This document shows positions 51,969 to 60,002 of a DNA stretch of 64,000 nt, piece after piece. A program made the translations under genes and the position numbers. The stretch is from Candidatus Gastranaerophilales bacterium (lineage in GTDB: Bacteria; Cyanobacteriota; Vampirovibrionia; Gastranaerophilales; Gastranaerophilaceae): NCBI GenBank assembly GCA_900766355.1, contig CAAFVD010000034.1, positions 1-64,000 on the forward strand, given 5' to 3'. How positions within the stretch are numbered: the stretch's first letter is position 1; every line of letters begins with the position of its first letter. The notes beneath the pieces were generated by a model that was not told the origin of the DNA, made no database searches, and worked only from the letters and a program-made list of their open reading frames with translations.

Positions 51969-52945
51969 TGACAAGACGCAGTAAAACACGTAAAAAACAA
52001 GAAACATTGTTTCAAAAAATTACAAACTGGACATTTACACTTTTATTAGCTTGTGGTTTAGGTGTTCAAGTATGTAATGCAAGTAATTCAAACCTAAAAT
52101 TTGCACAAGTAAGCGATGCACACTATTCGTCATTTGAAAATGATACAACTTATAAAGTATTGAGTGCATCTCCTAAAATTTTAGACGATGTTATTTTACA
52201 AATAAACGAAACACCTAACGTAAACTTTGTAATGTTTACAGGAGATTTAGTAAACAAGCCTAAAAAGAGTCAGCTTTTAGAATTTATAAACAAAGCTAAC
52301 TCTTTAAATACACCTTGGTATGGTCTACTTGGAAACCATGATGTTCAAGAGTTTAAAATGTCAAAAAATGAATTTTTTGATATCTTGTGTGGACACAATC
52401 CAAACTTTTCACACAAAGGACCTTATTATTCTTTTTCACCTAAAAAAGGATACAAAGTTATTTGTTTAGATACAATAATCTTAGATAGAGTAACTACACA
52501 AGGAGAAATTTATCCAGAAGAATTGCAATGGCTTGATAACGAGTTAAAAAATGCAAAAAACGATATCATAATAATATGCTCTCACGTTCCTATCGTTGAA
52601 CCTTATAATAGCGAAAGTCACAGACTAACTAACAGATTTGAAGTTATGGAATTGTTACACAAACATAAAAAGCCAATAATCGTATGTTCTGGACATTATC
52701 ACGGTTCAAAGATTATACAAGAAGATAATGTTTTGTATATAGACACACCGTCACTTGTAACTTATCCTTGTGCATTTAGAATAATTAACATAAATAATCA
52801 AAAGAAAAAAGTTGTTGTTGATGTTTATACAAAACAAACTCGTTTAAAAGACACATTAAACACAGCAAAAGTTAAGGTTATGGGTGCATCATTCCTTGCA
52901 GGAAATCCAGAAGACCAAAACAACACGTTTGAAATAAAAAAATAA
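51968..52945 (+). CDS. Membrane-anchored or exported metallophosphoesterase
   Basis: A 325-residue calcineurin-like phosphoesterase. A basic N-terminus (MTRRSKTRKK) precedes one hydrophobic segment (WTFTLLLACGLGVQVCNA), either a signal peptide or an anchor. The catalytic blocks are AQVSDAHYS, MFTGDLV, GLLGNHDVQ, ICSHVPI and CSGHYHGS, all intact. An in-frame ATG at 51959 exists, but AAGG at 51954-51957 is spaced for 51968. It should hydrolyse an extracytoplasmic phosphoester; the substrate is unknown. Confidence 0.85.
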   Translation: MTRRSKTRKKQETLFQKITNWTFTLLLACGLGVQVCNASNSNLKFAQVSDAHYSSFENDTTYKVLSASPKILDDVILQINETPNVNFVMFTGDLVNKPKKSQLLEFINKANSLNTPWYGLLGNHDVQEFKMSKNEFFDILCGHNPNFSHKGPYYSFSPKKGYKVICLDTIILDRVTTQGEIYPEELQWLDNELKNAKNDIIIICSHVPIVEPYNSESHRLTNRFEVMELLHKHKKPIIVCSGHYHGSKIIQEDNVLYIDTPSLVTYPCAFRIININNQKKKVVVDVYTKQTRLKDTLNTAKVKVMGASFLAGNPEDQNNTFEIKK

Positions 52946-52957
52946 GGATTTTATAAA

Positions 52958-53524
52958 ATGGCAAAAATATTGATATTAGCAGGAAATTTTGTAGAAGATT
53001 ATGAACTAATGGTTCCATATCAAGCATTATTAATGTTAGGACATAATGTTGATGTTGTATGTCCTAAAAAACAAGCTGGAGATATTATTAAAACTGCTAT
53101 TCACGATTTTGAAGGCGATCAGACTTATACAGAAAAAAGAGGTCATAATTTTGTTTTAAACAAAAATTTCTCTGATTTTGTTGCCTCAGATTATGATGCT
53201 TTAGTTATCCCTGGTGGTAGAGCTCCTGAATACATAAGATTAGATGACAAAGTTATACATACAGTTAAACATTTTGTAGAACATAATCTGCCAATCGCAT
53301 CTATTTGCCATGGACCTCAAGTTTTACTAACTGCAAATGCAATAAAAGGGCGTAAATGTACTGCATACATTTCTTTAAAACCTGATATCATTTCTGCTGG
53401 TGGGGAATGGATTGAGCCAAATGAAACAGCAACAAATGCAGTAACAGATGGAAACCTTGTAACTGCCCCAGCATGGCCTGCTCACCCTGAATGGTTAAAA
53501 CAATTCATTCAGTTACTTAAATAA
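52958..53524 (+). CDS. DJ-1/PfpI family protein
   Basis: A 188-residue protein of the DJ-1/ThiJ/PfpI family, whose members act as glyoxalases, deglycases, proteases or chaperones. The nucleophile Cys lies in ASICHGPQVLL, preceded by ALVIPGGRAPEYI, and the family's Glu is in GNFVEDYEL. The C-terminal AWPAHPEWLKQFI is typical of the PfpI-like branch. The exact activity cannot be assigned. It is the last gene of the unit and overlaps the convergent GNAT gene by 12 nt. Confidence 0.9.
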   Translation: MAKILILAGNFVEDYELMVPYQALLMLGHNVDVVCPKKQAGDIIKTAIHDFEGDQTYTEKRGHNFVLNKNFSDFVASDYDALVIPGGRAPEYIRLDDKVIHTVKHFVEHNLPIASICHGPQVLLTANAIKGRKCTAYISLKPDIISAGGEWIEPNETATNAVTDGNLVTAPAWPAHPEWLKQFIQLLK

Positions 53525-54079
53525 GTTTTTTATCCTTTGCCAAACAGAAGTTTTATTTTGTTTTACATTTGATTTATTAGCAAAATTTTTAATTGCCTCA
53601 TCTGGCAAGTACATTGGTGTATCTATAATATCTTTATACGATAAATTTTTTTTATGTTTTATTGCATTATCAATAATTTTTATTGATTCAGAATATCTTG
53701 AAGTAAAACCTAATTTTCTATAAAACACATGTGGCGAAGCTTTTGGATCAAAACAACTACTAGCAATTAGATGTATTTTACCTCCTCCACCATTTTGGCG
53801 ACTTTCATTATAGGCTAATTTTATAAAACTTGAACCATGCCCTTCTCGTTTTGATTTAATATTTAAAATTCTTATGAAAAACGATTTATAGCTCTCCAAA
53901 CTAGGATAAAACGATGAACCCATAAACTCTTGAGAAATATTCCCAATCATACGGCCGACATATTTACCCGTTTTAGTATCTGCCATTTTATAAATATACG
54001 TATCTTCCAATGGAACTTTATATATTAACCTTTGTGGTATTTGTTTTGGAGCTTTATATGTTAATAAACGAGGTATCAT
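53513..54079 (-). CDS. GNAT-family N-acetyltransferase
   Basis: A 188-residue protein. The acetyl-CoA site is GHGSSFIKLAYNESRQNGG (a variant of Q/RxxGxG/A), and the C-terminal motif SPHVFYRKLGF is characteristic. The N-terminal ~30 residues (MIPRLLTYKAPKQIPQRL) are basic and unusual. Its promoter region shares a 17-base block with that of the kinase-like gene at 49275, which hints at common control. It may acetylate a protein or small molecule; no substrate clue is present. Confidence 0.8.
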   Translation of the reverse strand: MIPRLLTYKAPKQIPQRLIYKVPLEDTYIYKMADTKTGKYVGRMIGNISQEFMGSSFYPSLESYKSFFIRILNIKSKREGHGSSFIKLAYNESRQNGGGGKIHLIASSCFDPKASPHVFYRKLGFTSRYSESIKIIDNAIKHKKNLSYKDIIDTPMYLPDEAIKNFANKSNVKQNKTSVWQRIKNLFK

Positions 54080-54123
54080 ACACTATACAAACCTCATAAA
54101 TATATTTTTTGCTATTTTAATTA

Positions 54124-54348
54124 TTAAAACGTAAAATCAAAAAGAGTTTTAAGCTCTACATCAAGAGCATCAGCAATCGCAACCATTGTTTTTATTGTCA
54201 CATTTGCTTCTCCACGTTCTATCTGACCGATATAATTAAAATTCATATCAACCATCTCTGCCAGCTTTATTTGTGAAAGTTTTTTACTCTTTCTTATATA
54301 AGCCAGTTTTGCACCAAATTTTTTCTCAGTATCAATATTGGAACCCAT
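54124..54348 (-). CDS. Short XRE/Cro-type HTH regulator
   Basis: A 74-residue single-domain DNA-binding protein. The helix-turn-helix is IKLAEMVDMNFNYIGQIERG, with the preceding AYIRKSKKLSQ and following TMVAIADALDVELKTLF. Such proteins often control nearby operons or mobile modules, though no mobile element is seen here. Its ATG lies 7 nt after a TATAAT box. It is divergent from the histidine kinase and upstream of the GNAT gene, with which it may be cotranscribed. Confidence 0.9.
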   Translation of the reverse strand: MGSNIDTEKKFGAKLAYIRKSKKLSQIKLAEMVDMNFNYIGQIERGEANVTIKTMVAIADALDVELKTLFDFTF

Positions 54349-54361
54349 TACAAGTATTATA
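54349..54361 (-). promoter_or_regulatory. -10 box of the XRE gene, leaderless geometry
   Basis: Minus-strand TATAAT at 54356-54361, with a 7-nt gap to the ATG at 54348. Confidence 0.65.
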
Positions 54362-54540
54362 TGTTTGGCTTGAACTAATTTCTACCTCCTGACGACTAAT
54401 AATTGTTTGTTAATAACCATTATTTCTTATTTGTTATATATTTTATTGTGTTTTAAATAGTCAACTGGATAATCTTTTTAGGATATATTGATTTATTGTG
54501 TATAATATTAGTATACAACTTACAAAATGAATTATTTTTT

Positions 54541-55827
54541 ATGTTTTTAGATTTCAAAAAATCAGTTATATTAGTAATTTCATCAATTCTTTTGTACTAC
54601 ACTCTTATTTCACCTAATATATTACCAAGAGTTACTGTATGTTCTTTAGATGCGTTTTGTATCACTATTTTTGAAATTCTTACAATTTTAACTATCCGTT
54701 ATTTAAGTATGTTAGAAGCAAAAGCCCTTGAAACGGAAATTTTAGTCCAACATACTTTGATGAACGAAATTATCAATAATACATCACTTGCAATGTATAT
54801 CAAAAAACCTGATGGTACTATTTTACTTGCTAATAATAAACTTAGTGAATTATTAAAAATAAAGCCAGAAGATATGATTGGACGTTGTGTAAACGACTTG
54901 TATGTCGATTCAAATTTGTATGATGAAGAAGACAAAAAAATTATTGACACAAAACAAGCAATAAAATCTGATAAATTTCTTCGTCCTAAAAACAATAATA
55001 AAGGTCATTGGTACAGAGTAACCAAAACACCTGTTCTTAACAGATATAATCAAGTTGTAAGCATTGTTGTTATTTTTGAAAACATAGATGCTGATAAAAA
55101 TTTAGAGGAACGCAAGAAAACATTTGTTGCGACAATGACACACGATTTAAAAACTCCAACATTAGCTCAAATAAACGCATTAGATTTATTACTAAAAAAT
55201 TGTTTTGGAGAAGTAAGTAATATTCAAAGAGATATATTGAACCAAATAAAAAGTTCTTGCAAATATATGTCTAATCTTATTTTTACTATTCTTGACACTT
55301 ATTTGTACGATAACGGAAGTGTAAAACTCAAATATGAAAGTTTTAATATAGAAGAATTGATAAACGAAACTATCAACGAGATTTCTAATCTACTTATAGA
55401 AAAACAACAAACTATAAAAATACATTCTTCTGCAAGTTCAAACATTGTTATTGCTGACAAATTCCAAATCAAACGTGTTATTCTTAACCTTATCTCTAAC
55501 GCTAATAATCACAGTTTCCCAAACTCAGAAATAGAAGTTTATTTAAGCGATACCGATAATTCTAATAGTATTAATATAGATATTACAAATAAAAGTCATT
55601 ATATTTCAGACGATGCTTTATCTGACATTTTCACTAAATACAAACAAACCCCAAATGCTAAGTTCCGTAAAACAAGCACAGGTTTAGGTTTATATCTTTC
55701 TAAACAAATAATTGAATCTCATAATGGAGAAATCCACGCAACAAGTAGTAAAAGAAAAGGTACTTCTACTTTTGGTTTCTCTATTCCGAAATCTCCAATA
55801 GAAACAACCAACTCTACTGAAAAATAA
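54541..55827 (+). CDS. PAS-domain sensor histidine kinase
   Basis: A 428-residue membrane-linked kinase. Two N-terminal hydrophobic segments (SVILVISSILLYYTLIS and FCITIFEILTILTIRYL) are followed by a PAS domain at ~85-195 (IIKKPDG-like YIKKPDGTILLANNKL). HisKA has the phospho-acceptor His in TMTHDLKTPTLAQI. The ATPase domain has N box LNLISNANNH and G2 box TSTGLGLYLSKQIIESHNG. A TATAAT at 54501 gives a ~28 nt leader without a ribosome site; I use the ATG at 54541. No response regulator is adjacent, so it is an orphan here. Confidence 0.92.
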   Translation: MFLDFKKSVILVISSILLYYTLISPNILPRVTVCSLDAFCITIFEILTILTIRYLSMLEAKALETEILVQHTLMNEIINNTSLAMYIKKPDGTILLANNKLSELLKIKPEDMIGRCVNDLYVDSNLYDEEDKKIIDTKQAIKSDKFLRPKNNNKGHWYRVTKTPVLNRYNQVVSIVVIFENIDADKNLEERKKTFVATMTHDLKTPTLAQINALDLLLKNCFGEVSNIQRDILNQIKSSCKYMSNLIFTILDTYLYDNGSVKLKYESFNIEELINETINEISNLLIEKQQTIKIHSSASSNIVIADKFQIKRVILNLISNANNHSFPNSEIEVYLSDTDNSNSINIDITNKSHYISDDALSDIFTKYKQTPNAKFRKTSTGLGLYLSKQIIESHNGEIHATSSKRKGTSTFGFSIPKSPIETTNSTEK

Positions 55828-55882
55828 GAACTTTCTATATTTTTATAACTTTGTAAACACATGTTACAAAAAACAAAAACTC

Positions 55883-55918
55883 TGAAATTACAAGCTATAA
55901 CATGACTTTATTGATATA
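55883..55918 (+). promoter_or_regulatory. ECF-like two-block promoter (copy 4)
   Basis: TGAAATT at 55883-55889, 16 bp, CTTTATTGATATA at 55906-55918, then AGAG. GTAAACA lies 30 bp upstream at 55853-55859. The spacing equals that of the other copies. Confidence 0.55.
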
Positions 55919-55950
55919 AGAGACATAATATATGGAGCAAAAGTTAAGAG

Positions 55951-57825
55951 ATGGGCGTTAATAATTCTAGTAGTGTAGCAAGTAATGGCATTACAAAAGA
56001 GCAATTTTCAGCTATGATAAAAGATAAAGATGAAGCCACTAAAAAGAATGCTATAGATATTTTTACTGAATATTCAAACAAAGTCACTAAAGATAATAAA
56101 CTTGATGCAGAGGAACAAGAACTGGCAAAAACGGCTTTCCAAAAGCTTGGTTTAGAACTTAGTACCAACACTAAAAAATCAGAGCCTACCACTAAAAATA
56201 TGATATCAAAATTTTTCCAATATGTTACTCAAGACAAGGATTTTGACGGCACTTTAGCAAATAATCAAAAAATGGAACTTCCTGCGGGTTGCACCAAAAA
56301 AGATAATGGTATTGAATTTGGCGGTAAATTATACGTTATGCGTGGTGGCGAAGGAGATGACCCGTTAAGATTCGAATGTGATGATAATAAAAAAACACTA
56401 AGACAAGCATTATCGGAAGCAAACTCTGATGATGCTGTACATAAATATCATAACCATGGTGATGCCGTTAATGACAAATCTACATATAATAAAGAAAGCG
56501 GAACTATCTCCCATGATAACGATGAAACGGCAGTATCACAAACCCAAACATTTGCATCAATGCTAATGAACGGAGCAAAAGCTTCTAGATTAATACTTGA
56601 TGAACAAAAGGGTAAAAACGGCAACACGACAACAACAGGCGAAACAATACTAAACACCATAAACACAGGTAATGATGATGGCATTACAATGAAAGAATTG
56701 ATGTCATATCTAAATGCAGTTCAACAAGAAACTAAAACCGTTCAAAACCCAACAGGTGCGAGAAAATTTGCTAAAGGTGTTGATTTAGATGCAAAAGATT
56801 TATCAAATATAAGTAAAGTATTCAAAAAATACGCAGGAAATGATAACAAACTTCAAAAAGAGGAGTTACAAAAACTTCTTAATGACCTGAAAACAAAAAG
56901 CATGAGTGACCTCGCAACAGGTAAGGATGATACATATATCGGAGGAAAAAATAAACCTGAAGACAAAATTAAACCAAATAGTACTCCAAAGCCTAAAAAA
57001 GAGCCTGTGGAAAATAATGGCAACAGAACTCGTAAAGTAAAAAAAGATGTCAAAACAGAGGGCTACGGAGAAGAAAAAAGATATGATTACCATGATGGAG
57101 TCCGAACAGCATTAGTAGAAAACGATAATAAACTATACGAAGATGAAAATGGCAATCTTGCACAAGTCGGTCATTCTTCTCTATTCAAAAAACGATTTGA
57201 ATACATTGAAGGATTACCTAAAGAAGTCAGAGCAAAAGTTATTGATGGTAAAATAGGCAACAATGAGTACGATATTGTACAAGTAAAAGATAAAGCGGGT
57301 GAAACAACCTACTATAATATAGTTCAATCTAACAATCGCTATAAACTAGGAGAACAATTAATCAAGAAAAATGATAAATTTGTACCAAGAAGTCAAGCAG
57401 AAGATTCGTTAAAAGCTCAACTTGAACTAGAAAACGTAGATATACCGAAAGATTTTACTCTATATTATGATAAAAATAATAAAGTTAAAATAAAAGAAAA
57501 TGGTAAAAAAATTGACGATATATCTTATATAAAAAGAAAAATAGCTGCATATACTAAAAATAAAAAAACAAGATTATCATACGATTCTTCCACTGAGATA
57601 TATAAAAGAAATTTCAAAAGAGAATTAACACCATCTGAAAGAAAAATAATGGAAGCCAAAGCCCAAAAAGAAGGCTATATACCAACAGATGGTGCAAAAG
57701 ACGGCTGGTACAAAAAAGAAGTTAAAGGAAAACTCAGACACTTCCTATGGAATCCAAAAACAGAAACATTTGAGATAAAAAAAGAAATTAATTTTGTAAA
57801 TAATGAAGGAAAACCCCTGCAATAA
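55951..57825 (+). CDS. Large protein with EF-hand-like calcium-binding loops
   Basis: A 624-residue protein of unknown function, without signal peptide or membrane segment. Three acidic loops resemble EF-hands: TKDNKLDAEEQELAK (~50-65), NTGNDDGITMKELM (~235-250) and AGNDNKLQKEELQKLL (~290-310). The rest is Lys/Asn/Glu-rich. A central low-complexity stretch (KPEDKIKPNSTPKPKKEP) precedes C-terminal segments with repeated Tyr (YYNIVQSNNRYK, TLYYDKNNK). Large EF-hand-like proteins are common in this lineage as I recall them, perhaps secreted. It has an ECF-like promoter and is closed by the strong terminator at 57846. A 9-codon frame (55931-55960) overlaps its start. Confidence 0.75.
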   Translation: MGVNNSSSVASNGITKEQFSAMIKDKDEATKKNAIDIFTEYSNKVTKDNKLDAEEQELAKTAFQKLGLELSTNTKKSEPTTKNMISKFFQYVTQDKDFDGTLANNQKMELPAGCTKKDNGIEFGGKLYVMRGGEGDDPLRFECDDNKKTLRQALSEANSDDAVHKYHNHGDAVNDKSTYNKESGTISHDNDETAVSQTQTFASMLMNGAKASRLILDEQKGKNGNTTTTGETILNTINTGNDDGITMKELMSYLNAVQQETKTVQNPTGARKFAKGVDLDAKDLSNISKVFKKYAGNDNKLQKEELQKLLNDLKTKSMSDLATGKDDTYIGGKNKPEDKIKPNSTPKPKKEPVENNGNRTRKVKKDVKTEGYGEEKRYDYHDGVRTALVENDNKLYEDENGNLAQVGHSSLFKKRFEYIEGLPKEVRAKVIDGKIGNNEYDIVQVKDKAGETTYYNIVQSNNRYKLGEQLIKKNDKFVPRSQAEDSLKAQLELENVDIPKDFTLYYDKNNKVKIKENGKKIDDISYIKRKIAAYTKNKKTRLSYDSSTEIYKRNFKRELTPSERKIMEAKAQKEGYIPTDGAKDGWYKKEVKGKLRHFLWNPKTETFEIKKEINFVNNEGKPLQ

Positions 57826-57845
57826 CAAATAACGAATCATAAAAA

Positions 57846-57879
57846 CAAAGAGACCGACTGCAAGCAGTCGGTCTCTTTG
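57846..57879. terminator. Strong bidirectional intrinsic terminator
   Basis: A perfect 15-bp stem (CAAAGAGACCGACTG with its complement) and a CAAG loop. A T-rich tract follows on the minus strand. It separates the EF-hand-like gene from the convergent ribosomal operon. Confidence 0.93.
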
Positions 57880-57899
57880 CTGATAAATATTGTACAATA

Positions 57900-58298
57900 T
57901 TAACGTTTTGAGAATTGGAAACGTTTTCTTGCTCTTTTTCTACCGTATTTTTTACGTTCTTTAACTCTTGGATCTCTTGTTAATAAGCCTTCTGAACGTA
58001 ATACAGTTTTGTATTCTTCATTGTATTTAACCAAAGCTCTTGCTATACCATGACGGATTGCTCCTGATTGAGAAACAATACCACCACCTACAGCTTTAAC
58101 TTTTACATCATATTTATCTTGATTATCAGTTAAAACAAGTGGTCTATAAATCATCATTTCAACTGCTGGTCTGTTTCCGATATAAGCACCTAATGTTTTA
58201 CCATTAACAAAAATTCTGCCTTTACCTTTTACAAGTTTAACCACTGCGATAGATGATTTTCTACGGCCAGTTGCCATAATTTCATTAGATTGTGCCAT
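57900..58298 (-). CDS. rpsI: 30S ribosomal protein uS9
   Basis: A 132-residue small-subunit protein contacting the P-site tRNA through its C-terminal tail. The family pattern is clear: ATGRRKSSIAVVKLVKGKG, the QSGAIRHGIARALV motif, and the closing RKKYGRKRARKRFQFSKR. The ATG overlaps the rplM stop by one base (TAATG). It is the last gene of the operon, just before the bidirectional terminator. Confidence 0.98.
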   Translation of the reverse strand: MAQSNEIMATGRRKSSIAVVKLVKGKGRIFVNGKTLGAYIGNRPAVEMMIYRPLVLTDNQDKYDVKVKAVGGGIVSQSGAIRHGIARALVKYNEEYKTVLRSEGLLTRDPRVKERKKYGRKRARKRFQFSKR

Positions 58299-58735
58299 TA
58301 TTTAGCCTCCTTTTCTATCACGATTGGTTTTTGTGCAGCATGTGGGTGTTCAGAACCAGTGTAAACTTTTAGTTTAGTGAATTGTTGAGCACCTAAAGTA
58401 TTGTGTTGTAACATACCTTTTACAGCTTTTTCAATTAATTTAGTTGCGTCTTTTTCACGAACTTCTTTTACACTTGCTGATTTCAAACCACCAGGGAAAC
58501 CTGTATGGTGATAATAGATTTTATCAGTTTCTTTATTACCTGAAACAACTACTTTTTCAGCGTTGATAACTACAACAAAATCGCCTGTATCAACATTTGG
58601 AGTGTATTCAGGTTTATTTTTACCTCTTAAAATGTTAGCAATTTTTGTTGCTAAACGACCTAAAACTTCGCCTTCAGCGTCAATTAGATACCATTTTCTT
58701 TCAACTTCTAGAGGTTTTGCTGAATATGTCTTCAT
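58298..58735 (-). CDS. rplM: 50S ribosomal protein uL13
   Basis: A 145-residue large-subunit protein. Signature stretches are KWYLIDAEGEVLGRLATKIA, YTPNVDTGDFVVVINAEKV, and a MLQHNTLGAQQFTKLKVYTG end with HPHAAQKP. It is 18 nt downstream of truA and coupled to rpsI by a one-base overlap. The rplM-rpsI order is the common bacterial pairing. Confidence 0.98.
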   Translation of the reverse strand: MKTYSAKPLEVERKWYLIDAEGEVLGRLATKIANILRGKNKPEYTPNVDTGDFVVVINAEKVVVSGNKETDKIYYHHTGFPGGLKSASVKEVREKDATKLIEKAVKGMLQHNTLGAQQFTKLKVYTGSEHPHAAQKPIVIEKEAK

Positions 58736-58753
58736 GCTTTATTCTCCGTATTA

Positions 58754-59533
58754 TTAATTATAACTTACTTCAACTAATGTAAGCCCGTAAGGACTCACTG
58801 TTCGTCCAGCTTGTGAACGATTTTTTGATTCCAAAACCTCAAGCATATGCTCAGGTTCTAGATTGTGCCCTTCTATTTCTAGAAGAGTGCCGACTATTGT
58901 TCTTACCATATTATACAAAAATCTGTTTCCTATAATATCTATAACAATCTTATCTCCACTACGTTGACACGTAGCTTTTGATATAAAACAAACTTTGCTT
59001 GGGTTTAGCGTTCCTGAACTCTTAAAACTTGAAAAATCATGTTCCCCTAACAAATAATTCAAAGATTTTTGCACCCTATCAACATCAACAGGGAACTTTA
59101 TCCTCATCAAATCTCCATCAAAAGCATTTTTACATCTTCTGTTTATAAACTCGTATGTATAATGTCTTGAGATAGCTGATTTTTGAGCATGAAAATCGTT
59201 AGGCACAACTTTCAAATCTGAAACTGATATATCTGGTGGTAATATTTCATTCAGACTATAAACAAAGTTTGAAGCAACAATATCTTTATCTAAATCAAAA
59301 TGAACAACCTGCCCAGTAGAATTAACTCCGCTATCAGTACGTCCAGAAAAAATTGTTTTTATCGGCCGATTTTTATTATCAATGGGGCAATTATTTGCCC
59401 CATATATCAAAGTACAAAGTGCTTTTTCCAGTTCTCCTTGTATTGTCGGTTTAGATTCCTTACCAGCCTTTAATTGTAACTGACTTCCGTAATAATTCTT
59501 ACCTATATACTGAACCAGAAGTGCATAACGCAT
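58754..59533 (-). CDS. truA: tRNA pseudouridine synthase A (positions 38-40)
   Basis: Isomerises uridines 38-40 in the anticodon stem. A 259-residue enzyme with the catalytic Asp in FSGRTDSGVNSTGQVVHFD and the conserved HYTYEFINR and FLYNMVRTIVGTLLE segments. It starts 4 nt after rplQ ends. A TATAAT-like string 3 nt before the ATG is really the rplQ stop region and not a promoter. Confidence 0.96.
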   Translation of the reverse strand: MRYALLVQYIGKNYYGSQLQLKAGKESKPTIQGELEKALCTLIYGANNCPIDNKNRPIKTIFSGRTDSGVNSTGQVVHFDLDKDIVASNFVYSLNEILPPDISVSDLKVVPNDFHAQKSAISRHYTYEFINRRCKNAFDGDLMRIKFPVDVDRVQKSLNYLLGEHDFSSFKSSGTLNPSKVCFISKATCQRSGDKIVIDIIGNRFLYNMVRTIVGTLLEIEGHNLEPEHMLEVLESKNRSQAGRTVSPYGLTLVEVSYN

Positions 59534-59537
59534 TCAA

Positions 59538-59966
59538 TTATACCAATTGAATTAATGCCATTTCTGTAGCATCACCACGTCTTGGTGGTAAACGATAGAT
59601 TCTTGTATATCCACCTTGACGTTCTGAATACTGTTTAGAAATTACACAGAAAAGCTTTCTTAATACAGTTTGAGGTGCTAATTTCTTACCTTCTTCAACT
59701 GCATCAAATACTTCAGCTGTTTCTAAATCCATGTATTTTCCTGTTTCTTTATCAAAGATAAACTTAGCAGCTTGTCTTCTTGAGTTCAAATCACCTTTCT
59801 TTGCCAAAGTGATAATTCCTTCTGCATATGGTCTTAAAGCTTTTGCTCTAGCCATTGTAGTTTTTATTTCACCGTGAACAAAAAGTTCGGTAGCCAATGA
59901 ACGTAACAAGGCCTTTCTTTGGTCTTGAGCTTTGCTAAGCGTATGTTTCTTACATTGGTGTCTCAT
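59538..59966 (-). CDS. rplQ: 50S ribosomal protein bL17
   Basis: A 142-residue large-subunit protein near the exit tunnel. It starts MRHQCKKHTLSKAQDQRKAL, and the domain includes LATELFVHGEIKTTMARAKA and ends RIYRLPPRRGDATEMALIQL. That C-terminal block with GGYTRI is family-typical. The ATG has AAGGAAA upstream. It lies between rpoA and truA as in many bacteria. Confidence 0.97.
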   Translation of the reverse strand: MRHQCKKHTLSKAQDQRKALLRSLATELFVHGEIKTTMARAKALRPYAEGIITLAKKGDLNSRRQAAKFIFDKETGKYMDLETAEVFDAVEEGKKLAPQTVLRKLFCVISKQYSERQGGYTRIYRLPPRRGDATEMALIQLV

Positions 59967-60002
59967 TTTTTTGTTTCCTTATATTTTAATTTACTATTAG
60001 TT

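Noticed and set aside
59534..59542. TATAAT 3 nt before truA, as a further leaderless promoter
   Set aside because: The string contains the rplQ stop codon, the spacing of 3 nt does not fit the 6-8 nt of the others, and truA is inside an operon.
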